Source of the DNA: Pseudomonadota bacterium
Lineage (GTDB): Bacteria > Pseudomonadota > Gammaproteobacteria > Steroidobacterales > Steroidobacteraceae
Assembly: GCA_019352035.1 (NCBI GenBank)
Contig: JABBNZ010000005.1
Span: forward strand, 34,058 to 98,057
DNA: 64,000 bases
Direction: 5' to 3'
Part shown: positions 48,991 through 56,939 of the stretch, piece by piece
Position numbering within the stretch: position 1 is the stretch's first letter
How the letters are laid out: every line of letters begins with the position of its first letter
Notes under the pieces: generated by a model
What the model saw: only the letters and a program-made list of their open reading frames with translations
Database searches by the model: none
What the model was told of the DNA's origin: nothing
Program-made: the position numbers and the translations under genes

Positions 48991-51054
48991 TCAGTCCGCC
49001 TCCGCCCTCGGCCGGTAGGCCTGCACCAGCTCCTGCTGCCGTCGCGGGGGCACGGGGTCGTAGTGGCTGAGCTCCATCGAGTAGCTGCCCTGCCCGCCGG
49101 TCAGAGCCTTGAGGCGGGTCTGGTAATCGGAAATTTCCGCGAGCGGCACGAGGGCGGACACCGTCGCGAGCCGGCCGGGGAGCGTGTTGTTGCCGTTGAT
49201 GCGCGCGCGCTTGGTGGCGAGGTCACCGGTGATGCCGCCTATGGCGCTCGCCGGGGCGGTGATCTCGAGATGCACGATGGGCTCGAGGACGATGGGGTTT
49301 GCTTTGTGGATCGCATCGAGGAAGGCCTTGCGGCCGGCCGACACGAACGCGACTTCCTTCGAGTCCACGGCGTGGTGCTTGCCGTCGTAGACCGTGACGC
49401 GGACATCCTGCAGGGGGAAGCCGGCGAGCGCGCCTTCAGTGAGCACCTGCCGAACGCCCTTCTCCACCGCGGGAATGAACTGCCCCGGGATGGCGCCGCC
49501 CATCACCTCGTCCACGAACTCGAAGCCGGTGCCGCGCTGCAGCGACTCGATGCGCAGGTAGACTTCGCCGAACTGGCCGGCGCCGCCGGTCTGCTTCTTG
49601 TGGCGGAAATGCCCGTCGGCCTGGCGGGTGATGGTCTCTCGGTAGGGGATGCTGGGCGGGCGTGTCTTGACGTGTACGCCGTAGCGCTGGCTCATTCGCT
49701 CGAGCAGGGTCCGAAGATGGAGCTCTCCGGTACCGTAAATGACAGTCTCGTTGACCGCTGCGTGATGCTCGATGCGGATACAAGGGTCTTCCGCGGTGAG
49801 CTTGTGCAGCGTATCGGCGAGGCGCTGCTCGTCACCGCGGCGCTGCGGCTCTATGGCCAGCCCCAACATTGGCGGCGGGAAGGCCACGGCCTTCAGGTGG
49901 TACTGGTCCTCCTCGTGCGAGTCATGCAGCACGGCATCGAGGTGCAGCTCCTCCACCTTGGCGATGGCGCAGAGGTCACCGGGGATGGCTTCCGGGATCT
50001 CGGCCGTGTCCTTGCCGAGAAGCCGATATAGATGTGCGACCTTGAAGGGCTTACGTCCGTCGCCGACGAAGAGTTGGGCACCTGGGCGCACTGTACCCTG
50101 ATGTACGCGCAAGACGCCGAGCTTGCCGACGTATGGGTCGATAGTGATTTTGAAGACATGCGCGATGACATGTTTTCCAGAGTCAGGCGTCACCGTCACG
50201 GGCTGGGCGCGCTCGCCCGCGCCTTTGAGGAAGGGCGGGGGGTTGCCTTCGGTGGGATTGGGCAGGAGCTGGGTGAAGATCCGCAGGAGCTCGGCAATGC
50301 CAGCGCCGGTCTCGGCCGAGGCGAAGCACACGGGAATGAGATGGCCCTCGCGCAGGGCCTGCTCAAAAGGGTTGTGGAGCTGCTCCGGGGAGATCTCCTC
50401 TCCCTGCTCGAGATAGACGGCCATCAGCTGCTCGTCGAGCTCGATCACCTGGTCCACGAGCCGCGTGTGCGCGATCTGCACGGAGGAGAAGTCGGCCCGG
50501 GCGCCATGGGGCTGGAACGGCGTTCCCACGCCTAAGCAGTCAACCACGGATTGACCGCCGCCAGAGGGGAGGTTCAGAGGCAGACACTCGGATCCGAACG
50601 TCTCATGCAGTTGCGCCAGCACGTCGTCAGCTCTGGCGTCGCGGCTGTCGATCTTGTTGATGACCAAGAGCCGGCAGAGCCCGCGCTCGCGCGCGAAGTC
50701 CATGAGCCGCTGAGTGACGGCATCCGGTCCGCTGGTGGCACTGACGACGACCACTACGGCCTCCACTGCCTCCAGGACCGACAGCGTCCGGCCCAGGAAA
50801 TCCGGATAGCCCGGGGTGTCGAGGAGATGGATGCGGGTCGAGCCGCAGTCGAAAGTCAGGATGGCGGGATCGAGCGAATGCTGCAGCGCCTTCTCCTGCG
50901 GGTCGAAATCCGAGACCGTGCTGCCGCGCGTGAGGCTCCCCTTGGCGCGGATGGCGCCCGCCTGCAGCAGCAGGCTCTCCGCAAGCAGCGTTTTCCCCGC
51001 GCCGGCCGCTCCGACCAGCGCGATGTTTCGGATGCCCTGAGTCGTATGCCCCAT
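48991..51054 (-). CDS. EF-G-like translational GTPase
   Basis: The 687-residue protein has the domain order of elongation factor G. The GTP-binding domain holds P-loop GAAGAGKT (15-22), DTPGYPDF and NKIDS; the rest has the beta-barrel, domain III, the domain IV region (GQFGEVYLRIES, FQ-VDEV) and domain V. The P-loop differs from the AHIDAGKT of canonical EF-G, placing it in the 'EF-G-like' group found beside, not instead of, fusA. Its role in translation or stress is unsettled. It is alone on the minus strand, facing the small coiled-coil gene. Confidence 0.93.
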   Translation of the reverse strand: MGHTTQGIRNIALVGAAGAGKTLLAESLLLQAGAIRAKGSLTRGSTVSDFDPQEKALQHSLDPAILTFDCGSTRIHLLDTPGYPDFLGRTLSVLEAVEAVVVVVSATSGPDAVTQRLMDFARERGLCRLLVINKIDSRDARADDVLAQLHETFGSECLPLNLPSGGGQSVVDCLGVGTPFQPHGARADFSSVQIAHTRLVDQVIELDEQLMAVYLEQGEEISPEQLHNPFEQALREGHLIPVCFASAETGAGIAELLRIFTQLLPNPTEGNPPPFLKGAGERAQPVTVTPDSGKHVIAHVFKITIDPYVGKLGVLRVHQGTVRPGAQLFVGDGRKPFKVAHLYRLLGKDTAEIPEAIPGDLCAIAKVEELHLDAVLHDSHEEDQYHLKAVAFPPPMLGLAIEPQRRGDEQRLADTLHKLTAEDPCIRIEHHAAVNETVIYGTGELHLRTLLERMSQRYGVHVKTRPPSIPYRETITRQADGHFRHKKQTGGAGQFGEVYLRIESLQRGTGFEFVDEVMGGAIPGQFIPAVEKGVRQVLTEGALAGFPLQDVRVTVYDGKHHAVDSKEVAFVSAGRKAFLDAIHKANPIVLEPIVHLEITAPASAIGGITGDLATKRARINGNNTLPGRLATVSALVPLAEISDYQTRLKALTGGQGSYSMELSHYDPVPPRRQQELVQAYRPRAEAD

Positions 51055-51246
51055 GTGGTGCTCCCCGGCTAAGGAGTGGTTCGGGGTGGCGAAATCGCCG
51101 GGGTCGGGGGGAGCCAGGCTCCTGGGCCTCGGTACGCTGTTGCGCCACCGGACAATGGGAAGGGTACTCCCGCCGGCGGCTCATGGGCAGCCTGGCACGC
51201 TAAATGCGGCACTCCGCCCTTGCGACTGCAGCAGGAAGAGACGTCC

Positions 51247-51432
51247 ATGAGCACTTCGAAGCCCCGCATCAGACCCAAAGCTGACCCGGATCGCCAGCAC
51301 GGGGAGCCCCCGGCGCTCGATCCACCCTCCTATCCGGAGCACGATCCGCCCGTGTTCTCGGAGCACGACCCGGGCACGGAGCCAAAACGCGTCGAGCGAG
51401 TCGTATTCCATGAGGACGATTGCCTCCGGTAG
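51247..51432 (+). CDS. hypothetical 61-residue acidic protein
   Basis: The small protein is Pro- and acidic-residue-rich (RPKADPDRQHGEPPALDPPS, EHDPGTEPKRVERVVFHEDD). It has no membrane span and is likely disordered. The start ATG 51247 is preceded by AGGAAG. A longer frame begins at 51076, but its first part reads like intergenic DNA. I do not recognise it. It lies just ahead of the 62-residue protein on the same strand. Confidence 0.6.
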   Translation: MSTSKPRIRPKADPDRQHGEPPALDPPSYPEHDPPVFSEHDPGTEPKRVERVVFHEDDCLR

Positions 51433-51507
51433 GCGGGCGATACGCGGGCGATAGACCAGAGGCGGGCCACAGACAGGCCACCACAAACAGGCAAGCGAGG
51501 TAAGCCC

Positions 51508-51696
51508 ATGACCGACCCCCACAGCGCCCCGGGAGGAAAGCCCGACCCGAACCGCCCCGGCAAGACACCGGCGGACAAGGCGCAGCAGGACAAGGTTCAG
51601 AAGCAGCTGGACGAGGCGCTTGCCGACAGTTTCCCCGCGAGCGACCCCGTCTCCATCGTCACCTCCCACAATGAGGAGGACTGGGGAGAGGGTTAA
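51508..51696 (+). CDS. 62-residue protein with DSFPASDP motif
   Basis: The small protein has a disordered N-terminal half rich in Pro/Lys/Asp and a conserved-looking end LDEALADSFPASDPVSI then NEEDWGEG. The DSFPASDP(P/V)S motif is seen in many small proteobacterial proteins of unknown function, often near stress genes. It shares 4 bases with the tail of the convergent SpoVR gene. The start is ATG 51508 with a GGTAAG-like ribosome site. Confidence 0.75.
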   Translation: MTDPHSAPGGKPDPNRPGKTPADKAQQDKVQKQLDEALADSFPASDPVSIVTSHNEEDWGEG

Positions 51697-53063
51697 GGCG
51701 CGGTGAGTTCCAGAGCCAGGCCGGCCTGGTTGGTCGTCGTCAGCTGCACGGGCCGCCGCCAGACCCGCTGAAGGTAATCGAGCACCTTGCGGCTGCGCTC
51801 CAGATCCAGTCCGCGGCCGTCGAGGGCATGGTCGTGCACGAGCTCCAGCGTGCCATCGTGCCGGATATGCTTGGCCGATACGGTCGGCGCGCCGAAGTTG
51901 TACTTCGGACCGAGGATCGCCTCGTGCAGGGCGGCGATGTCCTGCTCGAGCACCCTGACCTGTCCGTCGCTGCGCTCGCTGTAGCGGAAGAGACTCAGCT
52001 CCTGCGCCAGCTCCCGCGTGAGGTGGTTGCGCACGAAGGCGAAGTCGTCATCCTGGACCATGATGCCGCGGGCCGCCTCGAGTCCTTCGCTCTCGACGAT
52101 CTTCTCCCACATCGCGAAGCCGAGATGATAGGGATTGATGCTGAGAGCCACCTGCTGGTCCGCGGCCACGGGGCGGACGACGTCGGAATGACATTTGATG
52201 GCATCGAGGTACGCCTGTTGGGGGACAAAGTCCGCCTCGCGCAGGAGCCGCGCGTGCCAGTAGGAGGCCCACCCCTCGTTCATTATCTGGGTGGCGAAGA
52301 CCGGATAGAAATAAAACGACTCCTCGCGCACCGCGAGAAAGATGTCGCGCTCCCAGCTCTCCATCTCCGGCGCATATTGCGCCACGAACCAGAGCAGGTC
52401 GCGCTCCGGATGCGGCGGCACGGGAGCGCGCTTCTTCGGCTCCACGCCCGTGCTGGCCGCCGTCGGCTCGAGTTGCGCGAACCGCTTGCGGAACTCGTCC
52501 TCCTCAGGGGTCCTCTTGTCCTCCAGGTATTCCGGATAGCGGGCGCGGCGCAGCGACTGATCGACGTCGATGTGCTGTTCCAGGGCCAGTGCGGCATCGA
52601 GCACCGTCTCGACACGCTGCATGCCATGCGTCTCGATCGCCTGCTGGATCTGCCGCGCGTGATTGGCGGCGTGCTCCACTATGTGCTCGCTGACCTGTTC
52701 CTGGCAGCGCTTGAAGAGGAGATTGTTGCGTGAGAAATCCGCGTGCCCCAGCACGTGGGCCGTGACCAGAATGTTCTCCGCCAGGCCATTGCTCGAGGCG
52801 AGATAGGCATGGCCGGGATTTCCCGGAAACACGACCTCGAACAGCCGCGAATGGCCCATGTGCCGCTGGATGAGCTGATAGATGTAGCGGACGCCGAACG
52901 ACCAGTGCGGCATACGCACCGGCAGGCCGTACACCGCGATCTCCATCATGAATGTGTCGGGGACCGCCTCGAAGTCCACGGGGTGGAACGCGAGCCCGGA
53001 GCGGGCCGCCAGCTCCTCGATGCGCCGTGTGTAGCTCTGCCAGGTGTCGTCGGTATTCGTCAT
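51693..53063 (-). CDS. SpoVR family protein
   Basis: The 456-residue protein matches bacterial SpoVR/YcgB. It starts with the conserved SYTRRIEELAARSGLAFHPV, then DTFMMEIAVYGLPVRMPHWSFG, HMGHSRLFEVVFPGNPGHAYL, and a DLLWFVAQYAPEM segment. The function in Gram-negatives is not settled; it usually accompanies PrkA and YeaH. The chosen start is ATG 53063 because the conserved segment begins there; the frame is open upstream. It is the last gene of the minus-strand prkA-yeaH-spoVR set, about 95 bases after yeaH. Confidence 0.93.
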   Translation of the reverse strand: MTNTDDTWQSYTRRIEELAARSGLAFHPVDFEAVPDTFMMEIAVYGLPVRMPHWSFGVRYIYQLIQRHMGHSRLFEVVFPGNPGHAYLASSNGLAENILVTAHVLGHADFSRNNLLFKRCQEQVSEHIVEHAANHARQIQQAIETHGMQRVETVLDAALALEQHIDVDQSLRRARYPEYLEDKRTPEEDEFRKRFAQLEPTAASTGVEPKKRAPVPPHPERDLLWFVAQYAPEMESWERDIFLAVREESFYFYPVFATQIMNEGWASYWHARLLREADFVPQQAYLDAIKCHSDVVRPVAADQQVALSINPYHLGFAMWEKIVESEGLEAARGIMVQDDDFAFVRNHLTRELAQELSLFRYSERSDGQVRVLEQDIAALHEAILGPKYNFGAPTVSAKHIRHDGTLELVHDHALDGRGLDLERSRKVLDYLQRVWRRPVQLTTTNQAGLALELTAP

Positions 53064-53157
53064 GCCCTGCGCGCGGGATTTACGGGGCTCGCGAAGGCGC
53101 GAACCCCGTCCATATAGCGGCGCGCGATGCGCGCCGAGAAGTACGCCGTCCCACCAC

Positions 53158-54336
53158 TCATGCACCTTCCTCGGCCCGGCTTTCCGCGGAGAAGAAGTGC
53201 CGCACGGCGCCCCAGACGTCGTCGAAGTCGTTGAGCGCGTAACTGCCCGCGGCGCAGCCCGCAGCGGAAAGCTCGCCGAAGAGGCGCCCGGTCTCGGTGG
53301 CGAGCTGGCGCGAGAGGCCGGATGAGACCTCCACGTAGCCCGTGAAACACGCATCCTCCGCGATGGCGGACAGCGCTTCGCGGGCATCCGCGGAGTCGCT
53401 CACGGAGTTGTCGCCGTCGGAGGCATAGAAGAGATAGATATTGCAGCGGGAGGGGTTGTAGCGCTCGTCGATGATCTCCCGCACCTTGCCAAGGCCGGTG
53501 GAGGCGACCGTGCCGCCGGTGCCGCTCACCTGGAAGAACTCGGCCTCGGTGAACTCCCAAGCCTCGGTGGTGTGAGCGACGAACACGGTCTCGAGCGAGC
53601 GATACTCGCGGCGCAGCCCCTGCACCACCCAGAAGAAGAAGGTCTTCGCGAGCTTTCTGTCGCGATCGGACATGCTGCCGGACACGTCGAGGAGGAAGAA
53701 GACGACGGCATGGATCGCCGGCTGACGCCGTCGCGCGAGCTGGCGGTAGCGCAGGTCGTCGTCCGTGAACGTCGGTGTCGCGCCCGGCGCGCCGCGGCGC
53801 TTCACCAGCTCCTTGAACGAGCGGCGCCGATCGAGTCTGGAGCGTGCGCCGCGGCGGTCCCAGCCCTCGCGCACCCAGTCGGAGTCCTCCGACGGACCTA
53901 TGCGCGCCTTGAGGTTGGGAAGCTGCATCTCCTCCCAGAGCCAGTCGACGATGTCGTCGACCTTGAACTCGAGCAGCAGCTGCACCTCGCCCTCATCCTG
54001 CCCTCCCGGACCTTTCTCACCGGAGCCGCGCTGTCGGGAAGGATCGGCGAAGACATCGCCGGGCTTGGCCTTGCCCTGGCCGGCGCCCTGCTGCTCCTCC
54101 GGCCGGCGCAGTCGAAAGTGATAATGCTCCAGCATGCGCACCGGCACGCGGACGGTGCGCGAGCCGCCGTTGATCAGCTCCCCGCCGGAAACGATCTGCG
54201 GCAGATGCTGTCGCACCGCCTCTCGAACCTTCTCATCGTGACGCAGCCAGTCGCGCGCGCCGCGTGAGAAGAGCTCGTACCACTTGGCGGGGTCCCCACC
54301 AGGCTGTCCGCCGCCGCTCTCGCTATTCACAGACAT
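53158..54336 (-). CDS. YeaH/YhbH family VWA-like protein (DUF444)
   Basis: The 392-residue protein has a charged N-terminal half, with a Gly/Glu-rich spacer, and a C-terminal von Willebrand A-like domain. The MIDAS motif is DVSGSMSDRD, with the metal-contacting YASDGDNS further on. DUF444 proteins are partners of PrkA-type kinases and often bear a phosphorylated Ser/Thr near the N-terminus. It lies 33 bases downstream of prkA, so it is in its operon. Confidence 0.93.
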   Translation of the reverse strand: MSVNSESGGGQPGGDPAKWYELFSRGARDWLRHDEKVREAVRQHLPQIVSGGELINGGSRTVRVPVRMLEHYHFRLRRPEEQQGAGQGKAKPGDVFADPSRQRGSGEKGPGGQDEGEVQLLLEFKVDDIVDWLWEEMQLPNLKARIGPSEDSDWVREGWDRRGARSRLDRRRSFKELVKRRGAPGATPTFTDDDLRYRQLARRRQPAIHAVVFFLLDVSGSMSDRDRKLAKTFFFWVVQGLRREYRSLETVFVAHTTEAWEFTEAEFFQVSGTGGTVASTGLGKVREIIDERYNPSRCNIYLFYASDGDNSVSDSADAREALSAIAEDACFTGYVEVSSGLSRQLATETGRLFGELSAAGCAAGSYALNDFDDVWGAVRHFFSAESRAEEGA

Positions 54337-54369
54337 GAAGCTACTGGTACTCCTTTTTACGGTCGCGCG

Positions 54370-56328
54370 CTACTCCTGCGCGAGCAGCGTGGTGACGTAG
54401 CTCAAGGCTTCCTTGGCGCTGTGCTCGTCGTAGCCGTACTCCGTGATCAGGCGTTGCTGCACGGCCGAGATCTTCTGGCGCGCCTCATCGTCCGGCCGCG
54501 CCGCCGAGGTGACGAGCCTCAAGACGTCGCGCCGCTCCTCGAAGAGGTATTGCTCGATCGCCTCGCGCATGCGGGCGTGGCTCGCGAGCTTGAACTTCTC
54601 GCCGGTCTTGAAAGCGACCATGGCCTTGCGCACGACCTCCTGCCGGAAGGAGAGCTTGCCGGAATCGGAGACCTTGATCTTCTCCTCCACCGAACGCAGG
54701 AACCGCTCATCCGCCGGCCGCGTCTCCCCGGTGATGGGGTCTGTGACCTGGCGGTGATCGAGCGAGGCCTCCACCTCATCGAGATATTTCTCGAGCAGCT
54801 GCTGGGCCTCCTCTTCGAAGGAGGCGAACATCGCGCGGTGCACGTCCTCCTTGACCCAGCGGTTGTAGAACTCCTTGCGCGCGGTCACCAGGTGATCGAT
54901 CCACCCCTTCTTCTGCTTCGCCTCCATGCGGGCATCGCTCTCGATGCTGTCCTTGAGCGCGAGCAGCAGCTCCATGCTGGTAAGGCTGTGGGTCGTACCG
55001 CGGGTGATGGCGTTTGAAATGGCGTTGATGATGAAGCGCGGGCTCACACCAGTCATGCCTTCGTCGGGCGACTCCGCGCGCAGGCGTACGGCTTCGGTTT
55101 CCGGCACGCCCTCGACCGCTTCGCCTGCATAGAGACGCAGCTTCTTGGCGAGGTCGAGACCCTCGCGCTCCGGTTTGCCGAGGCGCGTCAGGATGGCGAA
55201 GACCGCCGCGAGGTTGAGCACGTGCGGGTCCAGATGCACGTTGCGGAAGGCGGGCGCGCCGGAGACGAGCTTCTGATAGATGCGCGACTCATCGCGATAC
55301 GACAGCGCATAGGGGACCTTGATGATCACCATGCGATCGAGCAGCGCCTCGTTCTCCTTCTCCTGGAGGAACTTGTGGAATTCCGCCAGGTTGGTATGCG
55401 CGAGAATGGTCTCGTCGACGTGAATGAGCGGGAAGCGGGAGACCTTGACGTTCTTCTCCTGCGTCAGGGTGAGGAGCAGATAGAGGAACTCCCGCTTCAC
55501 CTTCAGGATCTCGATCATCTCGAGGACGCCGCGGCTGGCGGCGTACACGGCTCCCGACCACGACCAGGCGCGCGGGTCGCCCTCATCGCCGATCTGGGCG
55601 ACCTTGGCGAGGTCGACGGAGCCCACGAGATCGGCGATGTCGGCGGTGGTGGGATCGTGGGGCGCATAGGTGCCGATGCCGGCGCGCGAGGCTTCCGAGA
55701 GGAAGATCCGCTCCACCGGAACGCGCACGAAGTCGCCTTCAAACTCCCGCTCCACGTAGTCACGCGCCCAGGGTGACAGCTCTCCTTGGATGCTGACGCC
55801 GTATCGATCGCGGAATTCCGGCCGCAGGCTCGCCGGAATCAGGTTCAACGGGTTCTCGCGCAGCGGCGAGCCTTTGATGGCATAGAGCGCGCCCTCGTCG
55901 GTGCGGCTGTATTCCTCGAGGCCGCGCTTCAAGAGGATGGCCATGGTCGACTTGCCGCCGGAAGGAGGCCCCAGCAGCAGCAACAGGCGGCGGCCAACAT
56001 CGGATCCGGCGGCGGCGCCCTTGAAGTAATCGACCACACGCGACAGCGGCTCGTCGATGCCGAAGAGCTCACGCTTGAACAGCTCCCGCGCGCGGACGCT
56101 CTCTCCAGCGTCGGGTTGCGCGGCGCGTCCATGCCAGCGGAGCATGTCCCAGATGTATTCGTGGCTGCTACGCGCCAGCGCCGCTGCGTTCGCGGGCAGT
56201 ATGTCGGCGAGAAACTCGCCGAAGGTGCCTTCCCAGCGCTGGGCCCGATGCAGTCGGGTAAAGGAGCTCAGTGACTCGATGAAAGCGGAATGGTTCGGCG
56301 ATTCCGGGTCAGTAGAAAGCGATCGCAT
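54370..56328 (-). CDS. prkA: PrkA-type serine protein kinase
   Basis: The 652-residue protein has the AAA-like PrkA N-terminal domain with Walker A GPPSGGKST (about 117-125) and a C-terminal kinase-like region. The YeaG/PrkA family phosphorylates itself and partners during nutrient or oxidative stress. Features include KGSPLRENPLNLIP, RIFLSEASRAGIGTYAPHDP and HVDETILAHTNLAEFHKFL. It is the first gene of prkA-yeaH-spoVR. The promoter should lie in 56329-56480, where the AT-rich CTTAAATAAAGT (minus-strand reading) at about 56465-56476 is the only candidate. Confidence 0.95.
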   Translation of the reverse strand: MRSLSTDPESPNHSAFIESLSSFTRLHRAQRWEGTFGEFLADILPANAAALARSSHEYIWDMLRWHGRAAQPDAGESVRARELFKRELFGIDEPLSRVVDYFKGAAAGSDVGRRLLLLLGPPSGGKSTMAILLKRGLEEYSRTDEGALYAIKGSPLRENPLNLIPASLRPEFRDRYGVSIQGELSPWARDYVEREFEGDFVRVPVERIFLSEASRAGIGTYAPHDPTTADIADLVGSVDLAKVAQIGDEGDPRAWSWSGAVYAASRGVLEMIEILKVKREFLYLLLTLTQEKNVKVSRFPLIHVDETILAHTNLAEFHKFLQEKENEALLDRMVIIKVPYALSYRDESRIYQKLVSGAPAFRNVHLDPHVLNLAAVFAILTRLGKPEREGLDLAKKLRLYAGEAVEGVPETEAVRLRAESPDEGMTGVSPRFIINAISNAITRGTTHSLTSMELLLALKDSIESDARMEAKQKKGWIDHLVTARKEFYNRWVKEDVHRAMFASFEEEAQQLLEKYLDEVEASLDHRQVTDPITGETRPADERFLRSVEEKIKVSDSGKLSFRQEVVRKAMVAFKTGEKFKLASHARMREAIEQYLFEERRDVLRLVTSAARPDDEARQKISAVQQRLITEYGYDEHSAKEALSYVTTLLAQE

Positions 56329-56939
56329 CGTCCTTCCCTCCCGTTGCAGTGCATTGCCCTGTGAATGATGGACCGGAAGGCCAACGATGCCAGCGCGATG
56401 ACGCCAGGGGCTGATTCAACGCTGCGCAGGGTGCGTGGTGGCGCTCGCTTTCCCGGTCCCGCTACTTTATTTAAGACGCTCATCAGTGCGGATCGTTCAC
56501 CGTTTCGTTGCAGCGAAGACGGACGGCGGCTTCGGTGAGCCGCATGCGCGAAGATGCCGGGCCCGCTGGAAAACGATCCTGGATGCGGCACACCGGTGAA
56601 AACAAAGCAAAATGCATGCCCAGTTGTGCCTGGATGCGGCGAGAAGGTGCGAACGGGTCCGCGCGCATTGGGCCATCTTATGTTCTGTGCGCCGCCCGCG
56701 CTACTGCGCGCGAGGCCCGAAAGCGAGCACTGCTTCAGAGTTTCCGCGATGCACTGTCGCGCGAACCGGACAGGGCTGTCGTTACTGTGAACTGCGGCAC
56801 TGCGGTACGTCAGCCGCGCAATATGCTCGGTGAGACCGCGTTTTGTGTGCGTTATCAAGCGGGTGGCGCTCGGAAGCCCGTCGGACTGGCGGCCGGTCGC
56901 GCGGAAGAGCCCTATTTTCGAGCGTGGGAGAGACGAGCA
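56329..56939. other. large divergent intergenic region
   Basis: These 611 bases between prkA (minus) and the TonB-C gene (plus) have no convincing gene. A long frame (from 56508) is in phase with the TonB-C gene, but its sequence is Arg/Cys-rich and not conserved-looking, unlike the protein from 56940 on. The region should hold the promoters of two operons; I cannot name a regulator. Confidence 0.4.

Noticed and set aside
56508-56939. N-terminal extension of the TonB-C protein starting at 56508
   Set aside because: The 144 extra residues are Arg/Cys-rich, without domain or signal features, while a GTG with a GGGAG site starts at 56940 just before the ordered domain.
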